Source: Shewanella marisflavi (GTDB taxonomy: Bacteria; Pseudomonadota; Gammaproteobacteria; Enterobacterales; Shewanellaceae). From it: DNA of 64,000 bases. The notes below the pieces were generated by a model. The model was not told where the DNA came from and did not search any database. It was given only the letters and a program-made list of their open reading frames with translations. The stretch covers positions 248,001 through 312,000 of the forward strand of contig NZ_JAKIKX010000004.1 of NCBI RefSeq assembly GCF_023283925.1, read 5' to 3'. Position numbers and translations under genes: made by a program. This document shows positions 9,764 to 18,370 of the stretch, piece by piece (position 1 is the stretch's first letter; the number at the start of each line of letters is the position of its first letter).

Positions 9764-9792
9764 AGTAATTAACTTACCAATTTTTGTATAAT
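9764..9792 (+). promoter_or_regulatory. gnd promoter with a HexR-like site
   Basis: AGTAATTAACTTACC at 9764-9778 matches the Shewanella/enterobacterial HexR motif TGTAATTAAATTACA at 12 of 15 positions as I recall it. It lies just upstream of an extended -10 element (TGTATAAT, with TATAAT at 9787-9792). HexR controls central sugar metabolism genes, which suits gnd. A second TATAAT occurs at 9883-9888 closer to the gene. Confidence 0.5.
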
Positions 9793-9933
9793 CGCGACCA
9801 ATTTCGTGCCTATCGACTATGTGACTCGCAGTTGTCGTCATAACCTTTTTTAAGCTTATGATTTAACTCAGATAGTCCAGACTATAATAAAAGATAGGTG
9901 TAGACAGTCTCTGTTTCCCATGGGAAAAATCTA

Positions 9934-11475
9934 ATGCAAAATCACTCAGACCTCCTCGATATTGGCGTGATTGGCCTAGGCGTCATGGGCAAAAATCTGG
10001 CGCTTAATATTGCCGACAACCATTACCGTGTCGCTGCCTTCGATCTTGATAGTGCCAAGATAGATGCCTTGTTGGAGCAGGAGCAAAAAGAACGTCCTGC
10101 CGATAAACCTCAACGTATTGAAGGATGTAGCAATCTTTCAGAAATGTTATCTAGTCTCGCAAAACCTCGCATTCTGGTGTTATCGGTTCCGGCCGGTGCG
10201 CCTGTCGATGGCGTCTGTCATGCATTGCTTCAAGCAGGTATCGAAGCCGACGATATTGTGGTCGATACCGGCAACAGCCTTTGGACTGATACCGTGGCCC
10301 GTGAAGCCCAGTATAAAGATCAATTTATCTTCTTTAGCTGCGCCGTTTCAGGTGGTGAGATGGGGGCACGTTTTGGTCCCTCTTTGATGCCCAGCGGCGA
10401 TATCAAGGCGTGGGACAGAATCAAGCCAATTTGGGAAGCGATTGCGGCCAAGGTTGACCCGCAAACGGGTTTGCCTATCGAGCGTCAAGAGCCTGGTAAC
10501 CCTGTGGCAGAGGGCGAGCCCTGTACCACTTACATTGGTCCGGCTGGCGCCGGTCACTATGTGAAGATGGTTCACAATGGCATTGAGTATGCCGATATGC
10601 AGCTGATCTGTGAGGCTTATCAGCTGCTAAGCGAAGGCTTAGGGTTAAGTGCAGCAGAGGTCGGCGAGATCTTTGCCCGCTGGAATCAGGGCAGCCTGAA
10701 CAGTTATCTGATGGAGATCAGTGCTGACGTCTTGTCGCAGGCGGATCCCTTAACGGGCAAGCCATTGGTCGAGATGATCTTAGACAAGGCGGGGCAGAAG
10801 GGCACTGGCCTGTGGACGGCGGTGAGCAGTTTGCAAATTGGTTGTCCGGCGCCCACTATCGCCGAAGCCGTATACGCCCGGGCGGTGAGCACTCAGAAAC
10901 AACAGCGCCAGCAGTTGAGCCTGTTGCTGGCCGGTCCTGCGCCGCTGAGCTTAAGCGAAGATGAGCGCGGAGTCTTTATCGACCAGCTGGAAAATGCCCT
11001 CTATTGCGCCAAAATCGCCTGTTACGCCCAAGGCTTCCAGCTGATGGCGATGAATGCGCAGGAGCGTGGTTGGCAGTTGGATTTTGCCGAAATCGCCAAG
11101 ATATGGCGTGCCGGTTGTATTATTCGTGCTACCTTCCTGCAATCGATCACCCAGGCCTATCAACAGGCACAAACCGCAGGTCAGCCTCTCGCTAACCTGC
11201 TGATGGCTGAGACCTTCAGTCTGGCGTTATCGGCCAAGCAGCAAGATTGGCGTCAGGCCGTGGCCAAGGCGATCATGAGTGGTGTGCCCGTACCCTGTAT
11301 CGGTTCGGCGCTGGCCTATTACGATAGCTATCGCTGCGAGACCCTGCCGGCTAATCTGCTTCAAGGTCAGCGTGACTTCTTCGGCGCCCATACCTTTGAA
11401 CGTATCGATAAGCCAGCTGGTGAAAAATATCACCTCAATTGGAGTCATAGCGAGCGCACGCTAGAGAAGCTCTAA
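9934..11475 (+). CDS. gnd: 6-phosphogluconate dehydrogenase (decarboxylating)
   Basis: A 513-residue NADP-dependent dehydrogenase. The N-terminal Rossmann motif is GVIGLGVMGKNLALNIAD, followed by VDTGNSLWTDT, the substrate segment FFSCAVSGGEMGARFGPSLMPSG, and the catalytic region GPAGAGHYVKMVHNGIEY with its lysine and asparagine. It converts 6-phosphogluconate to ribulose 5-phosphate and CO2 in the oxidative pentose phosphate pathway. Length and motifs are those of the long-chain form. Single-gene unit with its own promoter and terminator. Confidence 0.96.
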   Translation: MQNHSDLLDIGVIGLGVMGKNLALNIADNHYRVAAFDLDSAKIDALLEQEQKERPADKPQRIEGCSNLSEMLSSLAKPRILVLSVPAGAPVDGVCHALLQAGIEADDIVVDTGNSLWTDTVAREAQYKDQFIFFSCAVSGGEMGARFGPSLMPSGDIKAWDRIKPIWEAIAAKVDPQTGLPIERQEPGNPVAEGEPCTTYIGPAGAGHYVKMVHNGIEYADMQLICEAYQLLSEGLGLSAAEVGEIFARWNQGSLNSYLMEISADVLSQADPLTGKPLVEMILDKAGQKGTGLWTAVSSLQIGCPAPTIAEAVYARAVSTQKQQRQQLSLLLAGPAPLSLSEDERGVFIDQLENALYCAKIACYAQGFQLMAMNAQERGWQLDFAEIAKIWRAGCIIRATFLQSITQAYQQAQTAGQPLANLLMAETFSLALSAKQQDWRQAVAKAIMSGVPVPCIGSALAYYDSYRCETLPANLLQGQRDFFGAHTFERIDKPAGEKYHLNWSHSERTLEKL

Positions 11476-11489
11476 CTGCTGATGAACAT

Positions 11490-11526
11490 AAAAAACCGCT
11501 ACTGATACCAGTTAGCGGTTTTTTTA
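11490..11526. terminator. Bidirectional terminator between gnd and the XRE regulator
   Basis: AAAAACCGCTA / TAGCGGTTTTT inverted repeat with T runs on both strands, between convergent genes. Confidence 0.88.
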
Positions 11527-11551
11527 TGTCTAAATTTGGCGCTGGCTGACG

Positions 11552-13084
11552 TTAGCCCTGACAGCCGCCACTCTCGTAACAACTGGGCTTACGGGGACAG
11601 CTGGCACCGCGGGCGCAGATGAGCCTGGCTTCGCTGTCGATACCGCGCTCGACCCAGTTGATGTTGAGGATCTTAGCCACCCGCTTGATATCTGTCTTGA
11701 TATTGCTGGGGAGGGGCGATGAACCGCCATTGTCGACACAGGCCTCTTTGAGTTGTTGGGCCACTTGATTAGCGTCGCCGCCTTGGGCCTCGATGGCGGG
11801 ATTGAGGTCGATACCGGCGCACAGCACGTGGGGATTACCGGCAAGATCCTTTACCCGAATCGACTCGCAGCAGTAGATCTTCGGCTCGTTGGCTACATCT
11901 AAGATGGAGATTTGCGCCGATGAGCCTTGGGTGGTGGCGTTGATCATTCTAAATACTGCCCAGTGCTGGCAGGGATCTTCCACCTGACGCATATTGCCCC
12001 AGGGCAGCGGAATGCCGTTACCTCGATAGACGGCCTTAAGCTTCCCGGGGGAGTAGGCATCGAAATAGTGCCATTGGCTATAGGGGGAAACCGCCGTCAT
12101 GCGGCGCATGGCCACCGAGGGGGAAACATCCACCAACCTGGCAACGTCTATCTCGTAACCATGTCTGTCCAATAGCTGCCTGAAGGGCACCTTAGGGCAG
12201 AGCAGGGCGCCAGCGAAAAAGCTGGATTCAAAATCGCGCCAGGCGTGCAGTATATCCTGGGCATCGACGGTCGATGATTGAGACCTAAGATCGGCTTCTT
12301 CCACTAAGCTTGTGCCATGGCTGCGACCGGCCACCATGATGCTTTTCAGGCCATCTTTGTTGTGTAGCACGCTATGACCTATGTGCACCGCCAAGTCATA
12401 CTTGAGTCGGCGGGTATGCTGGTTAAGCAACTTGTTAAGACAGATTTTGTTGGGCAACTCGAAGTAGGAGGTGATGATATGTTGTTGGGTCGCTCCAGCC
12501 TCTTCGCGGATCGCCTTGGGCGCGCGGGAAAACCATTTCACCACCAGACCGAGGCGCTGCACGATAGCCAACAGATCCTCAAGGCTTAATGGCATGCGTT
12601 TTAGGCCCACCTCTTCGGCGGCGCGCTCTAAATCGGGAAAGTGGTTTTGGTGATGCTCCTGATGGGCCCGAATTAAAAGGTGAGCGAACTGGCGACCGCT
12701 GATCCCGGTTTGCGATAACATTTCAGGGATGGCAATTTGTAAAATTTCATTGGAAAACAGAAAACTGGGTTCCAGCGCCATGCCGCTTATCCCACCGCGG
12801 GAGCCTTTGACCGGGGTGATAGCCTGCTCCTCGGGGGCATCGTCGAGAAACCAGTCGACCTCTTTTTGAAACACCGCTGCAATCACGGCCAGCATGCCTG
12901 CACTGGGCACGCGTTTACCGCGCTCTATCATCGACAGGTAAGAGACTGAAGGGGCTGAGTCGGCATCAACCCTAATACAGCGGGCTGACAGATCTTCCAT
13001 GGTTAGGTTATTGCGTTTTCTGAGGTTACGTATCTTAGTGCCCAGAAAATGCGACTTTCTCATCAAGCTGCTATTTGACTTCAT
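11552..13084 (-). CDS. Large XRE-family regulator, RamB/ScfR-like (DUF3612 type)
   Basis: A 510-residue protein. The N-terminal helix-turn-helix (residues about 12-75) starts LGTKIRNLRKRNNLTMEDLS and includes SYLSMIERGKRVPS. A long middle part follows, and the C-terminus is cysteine rich (ICARGASCPRKPSC then YESGGC). The ending resembles the cysteine motif of short-chain fatty acyl regulators of the RamB/ScfR group, which control glyoxylate-cycle and propionate genes in other bacteria. I recognise the layout as the DUF3612 group of Vibrio/Shewanella regulators, by memory only. It diverges from a protein resembling part of malate synthase G, which supports a glyoxylate link. The ligand is unknown; the cysteines could bind metal or sense redox state. 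Confidence 0.75.
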   Translation of the reverse strand: MKSNSSLMRKSHFLGTKIRNLRKRNNLTMEDLSARCIRVDADSAPSVSYLSMIERGKRVPSAGMLAVIAAVFQKEVDWFLDDAPEEQAITPVKGSRGGISGMALEPSFLFSNEILQIAIPEMLSQTGISGRQFAHLLIRAHQEHHQNHFPDLERAAEEVGLKRMPLSLEDLLAIVQRLGLVVKWFSRAPKAIREEAGATQQHIITSYFELPNKICLNKLLNQHTRRLKYDLAVHIGHSVLHNKDGLKSIMVAGRSHGTSLVEEADLRSQSSTVDAQDILHAWRDFESSFFAGALLCPKVPFRQLLDRHGYEIDVARLVDVSPSVAMRRMTAVSPYSQWHYFDAYSPGKLKAVYRGNGIPLPWGNMRQVEDPCQHWAVFRMINATTQGSSAQISILDVANEPKIYCCESIRVKDLAGNPHVLCAGIDLNPAIEAQGGDANQVAQQLKEACVDNGGSSPLPSNIKTDIKRVAKILNINWVERGIDSEARLICARGASCPRKPSCYESGGCQG

Positions 13085-13093
13085 TTTGTAAAA

Positions 13094-13123
13094 TTCACAC
13101 TGTGAAATTTCTATTGTGAAATT
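13094..13123. promoter_or_regulatory. Candidate operator of the XRE regulator
   Basis: A perfect odd-centred palindrome TTCACACTGTGAA at 13094-13106 overlaps the first of two direct copies of TGTGAAATT (13101-13109 and 13115-13123). It lies immediately upstream of the regulator start, in the divergent intergenic region of only about 170 bases, so it could control both genes. Confidence 0.6.
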
Positions 13124-13257
13124 GTAATGAAAAAGTGGCTAGACTACAAATTAAGCAATCGGGGAAATCTATTAGCCCTTGAGCGTCACACTAAGCTGTA
13201 AGGGAAATATCTCCTCAGCGAGTCACATAGCGATCACGAAATATGAGGGATGAGGCG

Positions 13258-13797
13258 ATGAATATGCATACAGAGCAACTAGACCAGAGTATTTACAACT
13301 TCATCAAGCAGGTAATGCCAATGACACTGATAAACGGAAATAACGCTCTGGCCCCACAAGGTCAGGAGCAAGATACCTTGACCTATGCCAAGCAGATCTT
13401 AGATCAGTATTTTCCCCTGGATCAGGGTTCGCATCAGGATGTCTGCAGCTATGTGATTTACTACAAGCAACTGCTAGCCTTCTTCGCCGATGGCAGCCAG
13501 AGTGGTCTGGCACAGCCAAAACAGTTTGTGGCGCTGTCGGGTCACAAGTGTGAGCCTAGCTCTCTAGTGCTGAAAAATAATGGTTTTCATATTGAGATTG
13601 CCATCGATCGTAGAGGTGAGCAGGGACGTCATGATCTGGCAGGCATCAATGATGTACAGGTCGAGGCGGCATTGATGACGATAGTTAATAGCGAGCAGAG
13701 CCCTTGTCAGCGCAGCTGGACCAGCCTGGTGACTGGCCAAGCCGATAAGCATTGCAAGGAGTTCACTTCAAAAGATGGCAACGAATACTGCCTGTGA
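13258..13797 (+). CDS. Stand-alone malate synthase G-like alpha/beta domain protein
   Basis: A 179-residue protein. From about residue 50 it parallels the insert domain of malate synthase G: FPLDQGSHQDV, then QFVALSGHKCEPSSLVLKNN, then GFHIEIAIDRRG and INDVQVEAALMTIVNSEQS, where GlcB has comparable segments ending in a DCEDS motif. Here that motif reads NSEQS. The catalytic TIM barrel of malate synthase, with its arginine, metal ligands and general base, is absent, so it cannot be a malate synthase. Three in-frame ATGs (13243, 13258, 13264) are possible; AGGG lies 8 bases before the one chosen. It diverges from a RamB-like regulator. Function unknown; a glyoxylate- or acyl-CoA-linked accessory or regulatory role is conjecture. 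Confidence 0.7.
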   Translation: MNMHTEQLDQSIYNFIKQVMPMTLINGNNALAPQGQEQDTLTYAKQILDQYFPLDQGSHQDVCSYVIYYKQLLAFFADGSQSGLAQPKQFVALSGHKCEPSSLVLKNNGFHIEIAIDRRGEQGRHDLAGINDVQVEAALMTIVNSEQSPCQRSWTSLVTGQADKHCKEFTSKDGNEYCL

Positions 13798-13817
13798 TCT
13801 TTCCATCGACTCGCTAT

Positions 13818-13848
13818 AAAAAATGCCAGCATTTCGCTGGCATTTTTT
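13818..13848. terminator. Bidirectional terminator between the malate-synthase-like gene and menA
   Basis: AAAAAATGCCAGC / GCTGGCATTTTTT hairpin with a five-base loop between convergent genes. Confidence 0.9.
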
Positions 13849-13874
13849 ATGGCTATTTGTATTCAGCCTGACGT

Positions 13875-14747
13875 TTACGCCAGGGCCAGTCCTAAGCTGA
13901 ACAGAGCACTAAAGATCACCGTGAGCTTGGCGGTGCGTCCTAATAGGGGGTTTAATGCCGCCCCCGAGGTTTGGCTAAATTCGCTGTTTAATTTACGCGC
14001 CAATACCAGAGAGAGTCCACCGAGTAAGACAGGCAGACCAGGTAGTAAGCCCAGCAAGAAGCCACCAATGATGAGTGCAAAAGGTAGGTATACCAGTGCC
14101 TGATATAGGACTCTGGCTTGCCCTTCGCCAATTTTAACCGCCAGGGTGTGCTTGCCCGCTTTGGTATCTGTGGGAATGTCGCGGGTATTGTTGACCAGCA
14201 TTACGGCGGCGTTAAACAGGCCGATGGCACTGCCTAAAATCCAGGCGGCAATGCTGGTGTCATTGGCCTGCAGATAGTAGCTGCCTACGACGGCAACCAA
14301 GCCGAAGAAGACAAAGGCGGCGACCTCACCAAGGCCATGTGAGGCCAGCGGATAGGGGCCGCCACTATACCCCAGGGCGCCGAGTATTGAGGCCGCGGCT
14401 AAGATGGCGATAGGCCAGCCACCGTGGTAAATCAATAGTGAGCCAACTAATAGCGCCAGCACTAAGCAAGCCACCATGGCATTGCGTACCTTGTTTGGGG
14501 CAAGCAGGCCACTTTGGGTGACTCGTACCGGGCCTAGTCGCTCTTCGGTATCGATACCACTCTTAAAGTCGAAGTAGTCATTGGCGAGGTTGACGGCGAT
14601 CTGCAGCAGCAGGGCGCACAGCATTGAGGTGGCAGCAATCAGCCAGCTAAATTGCGTTAGTGAAAGTGCAAGCGCGTTGCCGACCAAAAGGGGGCCAATG
14701 GCTGCAGGTAAAGTACGGGGGCGTGTCGCCAAAATCCAGGGATTCAT
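13875..14747 (-). CDS. menA: 1,4-dihydroxy-2-naphthoate polyprenyltransferase
   Basis: A 290-residue UbiA-superfamily membrane protein with about eight hydrophobic helices. It starts with MNPWILATRPRTLPAAIGP and has the prenyl-diphosphate/Mg-binding motif NLANDYFDFKSGID and a second acidic motif NNTRDIPTD. It attaches the polyprenyl chain to 1,4-dihydroxy-2-naphthoate in the inner membrane, making demethylmenaquinone. Menaquinone feeds the CymA-dependent electron export that ends at the Mtr proteins encoded further right. Single gene with a shared terminator. Confidence 0.95.
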   Translation of the reverse strand: MNPWILATRPRTLPAAIGPLLVGNALALSLTQFSWLIAATSMLCALLLQIAVNLANDYFDFKSGIDTEERLGPVRVTQSGLLAPNKVRNAMVACLVLALLVGSLLIYHGGWPIAILAAASILGALGYSGGPYPLASHGLGEVAAFVFFGLVAVVGSYYLQANDTSIAAWILGSAIGLFNAAVMLVNNTRDIPTDTKAGKHTLAVKIGEGQARVLYQALVYLPFALIIGGFLLGLLPGLPVLLGGLSLVLARKLNSEFSQTSGAALNPLLGRTAKLTVIFSALFSLGLALA

Positions 14748-15149
14748 TATGTGAGTTCGTAGTTGTTAGGGTGGGGATGGGAGCGAAGCTCGACAAACTT
14801 TGACCAAGCATAGCAAAAAAGGCGAACTCGATGAAGCGATTGAATTAGCATTATGTGAACAGCTTCGTTTTATTTGTGTGGTTTGCCACTTCTGCTTGCT
14901 ATCAGTTTTAACAAAGTTTAACGGCACTGTTAAAACTTTGTGTATTTTTGAAGCGGCGCACATCTCCAAGTGATTTTAAGCATAAATTTGCAGCTAGCCT
15001 CAAAGACATATCCCTTTTTATATGCTGTGATAGCTGTCTGACAGTAGGAAACTGTGAGCTTTGGTTTAAGCTTATCTAATTAATTTATATAGAATTATGC
15101 GTAAACCTCGTCGGCAGTCTCCTCGAAGGGTAAGACAAGGAATAGGGTA
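14748..15149. promoter_or_regulatory. menA/SDR divergent intergenic region with an inverted repeat
   Basis: About 400 bases. A perfect 10-base inverted repeat, AGTTTTAACA (14904-14913) and TGTTAAAACT (14928-14937), encloses a third related element, AAAGTTTAAC (14913-14922). The arrangement looks like a multi-site operator. No gene is supported; a minus-strand open frame at 14766-14969 lacks features. Confidence 0.45.
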
Positions 15150-16067
15150 ATGCGTTTTGATGAACAGGTTGCCATTGTCACAGGGGCTGGATCCGGCCTA
15201 GGCCGGGCCTATGGGATTGCTTTAGCCGAGCGCGGCGCACGCGTGGTCCTTATCGATTCAGGTATCGCGGATAGCGGCTGCCAGACATATAGTGGTGCTG
15301 GTCTCAACAAGACAGCCAAAACCCTAGCCGGGCTGGGTGCCGATTGTTTGACATTTCAACTCGATGTTCGTAATCCTCAGGCCTTAAAAGAGGCGGTAGA
15401 TACTGTCATGACCCGTTGGGGACGTATTGATATTTTGATCAATAACGCCGGGGTCCACTCAACCGTGCCTTTCGATACTTTGAGCTTTGAACAGTGGCAG
15501 CAGCAATTGGATGTGGATCTCAATGGCAGCTTTCACCTGACTAAATTGGTCTGGCCGTTAATGAAACAGCAAAATTATGGCCGTATCGTTATGACGGGCA
15601 GCGCCAGTGGTCTCTATGGGGATATGCACGAGACTCATTTCAGTGCCAGTAAGATGGCGCTAGTGGGTCTGGTCAATAGCCTGGCTAAGGAGGGACGAGA
15701 ATATAACATTTACGTCAACACCTTAGTGCCTCAGGCGCTCACCCCTATGACGGAACATCACCTTAGCCCTCTGGTGAAACCCTTATTTAGTACCTCGTCG
15801 GTTAATGCCGCACTCCTGTATCTTTGTTCTGCCAAGGCCTGCACTGGCCAACATCTGCTGGTTGCCGCCGGCAGTGTCAGTCACGGAATGTTTGTCGAAT
15901 GTCAGCCGCTGCGCATTATAGAAGATGGCTGTAAGCCTGAGGAGATCGCCCATCGTTGGGACGAACTCTACCGCGCCCAGCCATATTTATATCATGAGAG
16001 TGGTGAGGAGCAGGTGACGGCTTGGGCTAAGCGCAGTGCCGCCGAGCATAACGTTGATATAGAGTAG
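15150..16067 (+). CDS. Short-chain dehydrogenase/reductase family protein lacking the catalytic tyrosine
   Basis: A 305-residue classical SDR fold resembling the dehydrogenase part of peroxisomal multifunctional enzymes. The nucleotide motif is TGAGSGLG (residues 10-17), NNAG is present, and GSASGLYG holds the catalytic serine near residue 151. The YxxxK site reads FSASK: codon TTC at 15639-15641 gives Phe164 in place of tyrosine, while Lys168 is kept. It has a C-terminal extension of about 60 residues beyond the usual fold. Without the tyrosine, normal SDR catalysis is unlikely. It could be a binding or regulatory protein, or use another residue. Monocistronic as far as seen. Confidence 0.8.
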   Translation: MRFDEQVAIVTGAGSGLGRAYGIALAERGARVVLIDSGIADSGCQTYSGAGLNKTAKTLAGLGADCLTFQLDVRNPQALKEAVDTVMTRWGRIDILINNAGVHSTVPFDTLSFEQWQQQLDVDLNGSFHLTKLVWPLMKQQNYGRIVMTGSASGLYGDMHETHFSASKMALVGLVNSLAKEGREYNIYVNTLVPQALTPMTEHHLSPLVKPLFSTSSVNAALLYLCSAKACTGQHLLVAAGSVSHGMFVECQPLRIIEDGCKPEEIAHRWDELYRAQPYLYHESGEEQVTAWAKRSAAEHNVDIE

Positions 16068-16317
16068 TGCTATATTCGACTTGCTGATCCTGTCCACTAT
16101 TCTTGCATTAACTTCTTGAGTTGCAGAGCGGTTTTAGGCTTTGTTGCCCATAGGCTTTGGCTGGGATGTGATGCTCGGTTTAGCGAGATGACAAGCTTGA
16201 TAACTGGGGCAAAACTTTGCTGCAAGGGGCTAAGAGAAGCTCAGGTTAAGCTAGTAAGGTTAGCGTCGTTTAAGGTAAGCTTAACGGTCAAGTTAGATAA
16301 AATATCGGTGAGATCGT
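16068..16317. other. Intergenic region before tesB
   Basis: About 250 bases with no supported gene. It presumably holds the tesB promoter; several AAGCTTAAC/GGTTAAGCT fragments recur at 16254-16285 but do not form a clear operator. Confidence 0.4.
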
Positions 16318-17181
16318 ATGAGTCACGTGTTAGATGATTTGTTATCCCTATTATCGCTAGAGCAGATAGAGGCTGGCCTCTATCGGGGGCAAAGCCAAGA
16401 TCTGGGTTTTGGTCATGTGTTTGGTGGTCAGGTAATGGGGCAGGCTTTGAGCGCTGCAGCGCAAACGGTTGACGCCGAACGTCATGTTCACTCCTTCCAT
16501 TCCTATTTTTTGCGCGCCGGTGATGAAAAGCTACCTATTGTCTATGATGTCGAGAATATGCGCGACGGTGGCAGCTTTAGTGCACGCCGGGTAAAGGCGA
16601 TTCAGAAGGGCAGACCCATCTTTTACATGACCTGCTCTTTTCAGAAGCCAGAAACCGGATTCAATCATCAAAACCAAATGCCTGATGTACCAGGCCCTGA
16701 GGGTTTACTGAATCAGCAAGAGTTGGCGATGACCCTGACAGATAAGGTGCCAACTAAGGTGCTTGAGAGGTATATGGCTGACTCGCCTTTGGAGATGCGT
16801 TTGGTGAATCCATCGACTCCTGTGGCACCCAAGCAGAGTGATCCCAAGCGCTATGTGTGGATCCGTGCTAATGGCAAGGTGCCAAATGATCTCTCTGTTC
16901 ATGAGTATCTGCTGGCCTATGCTTCTGACTTTAACTTCTTGGTTACCGCGGCTCAGCCACATGGCGTGTCGTTTTTAACACCGGGTATGCGTATGGCGAC
17001 CATAGATCATGCTATGTGGTTCCATCGTCCCGTCGATTTGAGTCAATGGTTGCTTTATAGCATTGAGAGTCCTAATGCCAGTGGCAGTAGGGGGTTTGTT
17101 CGCGGCGAGTTTTATACTGAGTCTGGTGAGTTAGTCGCATCGGCTACCCAGGAAGGTTTGATTCGACTAACACAGGGATAA
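16318..17181 (+). CDS. tesB: Acyl-CoA thioesterase II
   Basis: A 287-residue double-hotdog thioesterase of standard TesB length. It has [20 protein letters not shown] at the N-terminus, DHAMWFHRP carrying the catalytic aspartate, and [10 protein letters not shown] carrying the catalytic glutamine. It hydrolyses medium- and long-chain acyl-CoA. A YbaY-like lipoprotein gene follows in the same direction, the same pairing as ybaY-tesB in enterobacteria. Confidence 0.95.
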   Translation: MSHVLDDLLSLLSLEQIEAGLYRGQSQDLGFGHVFGGQVMGQALSAAAQTVDAERHVHSFHSYFLRAGDEKLPIVYDVENMRDGGSFSARRVKAIQKGRPIFYMTCSFQKPETGFNHQNQMPDVPGPEGLLNQQELAMTLTDKVPTKVLERYMADSPLEMRLVNPSTPVAPKQSDPKRYVWIRANGKVPNDLSVHEYLLAYASDFNFLVTAAQPHGVSFLTPGMRMATIDHAMWFHRPVDLSQWLLYSIESPNASGSRGFVRGEFYTESGELVASATQEGLIRLTQG

Positions 17182-17204
17182 AGGATTTAGGTAGGTTGAA
17201 AGAA

Positions 17205-17594
17205 ATGAAGATTAAAATGAAAGTCATTTTAGCCACTTTGCTGCTGATGTTGGCGGGGTGTGTGACCGTAGAGCCAGAGCCACCCATTATTGTCAACGGA
17301 GCCGCAGGCTATTTGGAAAGGGTTAACCTGCCTCAGGGATGCAGCGTGACCATAGCTGTGATCGATCTCGATACCCCTGGTGTCATCGTCGCCCAGAAAA
17401 CCTTTGATATTGCCAGGGCTCCCGTGCCGTTTAAATTTACCTTTGCCCGAGAGACCATTGAAAGCCACGTCAATTATGGTGTGGTGGCAATGATTCAGTA
17501 TCAGGGGAAGGTGATCTTCCAAACTTACGATAAGTTTCCGGTGATCAATAACGGTAAATACACCACTGAGGTGGTGATGAAACTGGTTAAATAG
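17205..17594 (+). CDS. YbaY-family lipoprotein (copy 1)
   Basis: A 129-residue lipoprotein with a short signal sequence and the lipobox LMLAGC, then a small beta-sandwich-like domain (GCSVTIAVIDLDTPG ... APVPFKFTFARE) typical of YbaY/YscW-like proteins. The ATG at 17205 is chosen over a TTG nine bases upstream. It lies 23 bases after tesB and probably shares its transcript. A second copy occurs at 20331. The role of YbaY proteins is unclear; outer-membrane placement is inferred from the lipobox context. Confidence 0.8.
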   Translation: MKIKMKVILATLLLMLAGCVTVEPEPPIIVNGAAGYLERVNLPQGCSVTIAVIDLDTPGVIVAQKTFDIARAPVPFKFTFARETIESHVNYGVVAMIQYQGKVIFQTYDKFPVINNGKYTTEVVMKLVK

Positions 17595-17610
17595 CGCCAG
17601 ATAATAACAG

Positions 17611-17632
17611 GGAGCCCTAGGGCTCCTTTTTT
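17611..17632 (+). terminator. Terminator after ybaY copy 1
   Basis: GGAGCCC / GGGCTCC hairpin followed by six T residues. Confidence 0.88.
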
Positions 17633-17801
17633 ATGCCCCTATGATTTATCTATTCATTCTTAGCGGATTGCTCTATTGCTCAGACATGTTTTACAAAGGA
17701 TGAATCTTGAGAAAATTTCACGCAGTAGCGCACTATGATCTGTTGATTTGTTATATTTTATCCAATAGGGTGGGAAGATAATAATTATCAAGGAAGAGCA
17801 G

Positions 17802-18140
17802 ATGCAATTTGTCGGCAGTCATCATCTTATTGGGAGTTTGCCTGAAGCGGCGCTAACTCAAGAAAACCCTCTCGATAGACATAACAAGCTCAAGGCGTTG
17901 AGGAGTTCACAACCAGGAATGGTCGCTGAATTTCAGCTGCCCACCCCAACTTCATTTATTGGCGGTTCTCACCGTCAAGACTTAACAGATAAAGCAGGCC
18001 CACATCAAGATTTGGCATCTAAGGAAGATACGGCTATAGATTTTGCTGACCTGACAGAAGCGCAGAGCCAAGTGTTGCTGGCCAATCTTGGGCTGTTGAC
18101 TCTCGCCTTATGCTTTCTGCTGTTTGGCAGCAGTGTCTAG
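17802..18140 (+). CDS. Hypothetical protein with a C-terminal membrane anchor
   Basis: A 112-residue protein not recognised. An AGGA ribosome site lies about 8 bases before the ATG. The first 90 residues are hydrophilic, with acidic stretches near residues 75-88. The last 22 residues are a hydrophobic helix (LLANLGLLTLALCFLLFG) ending a few residues before the stop, as in tail-anchored proteins. It stands alone between tesB-ybaY and ompW. Confidence 0.5.
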   Translation: MQFVGSHHLIGSLPEAALTQENPLDRHNKLKALRSSQPGMVAEFQLPTPTSFIGGSHRQDLTDKAGPHQDLASKEDTAIDFADLTEAQSQVLLANLGLLTLALCFLLFGSSV

Positions 18141-18370
18141 TCACTAGCCCGTTAGAGGAAATAGTGTAAACGCTAGCTTTGGCATGCTGAGCGACTGGTT
18201 AAATCGCAGCAGCTGTCTTCTATTTGCCTAACCAATTTCTTATCCACCTCATCAGATGCAGAGCTTAGGATGTACTGGGCTTTTTGACGTCCCCAGGATT
18301 GCCGTGAGCCTGCACCTTTGTTTTGCCTAAAAACTCAATTACACAAAGCGATTTCAATGACCGCTATCTC

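Noticed and set aside
13258..13797. Considered as a truncated malate synthase pseudogene
   Set aside because: The frame is intact from a ribosome site to a stop with a terminator just after, and no barrel remnant follows; kept as a gene with unknown role.
16116..16337. Open frame between the SDR and tesB
   Set aside because: Overlaps the tesB start, and shows no ribosome site or conserved features.
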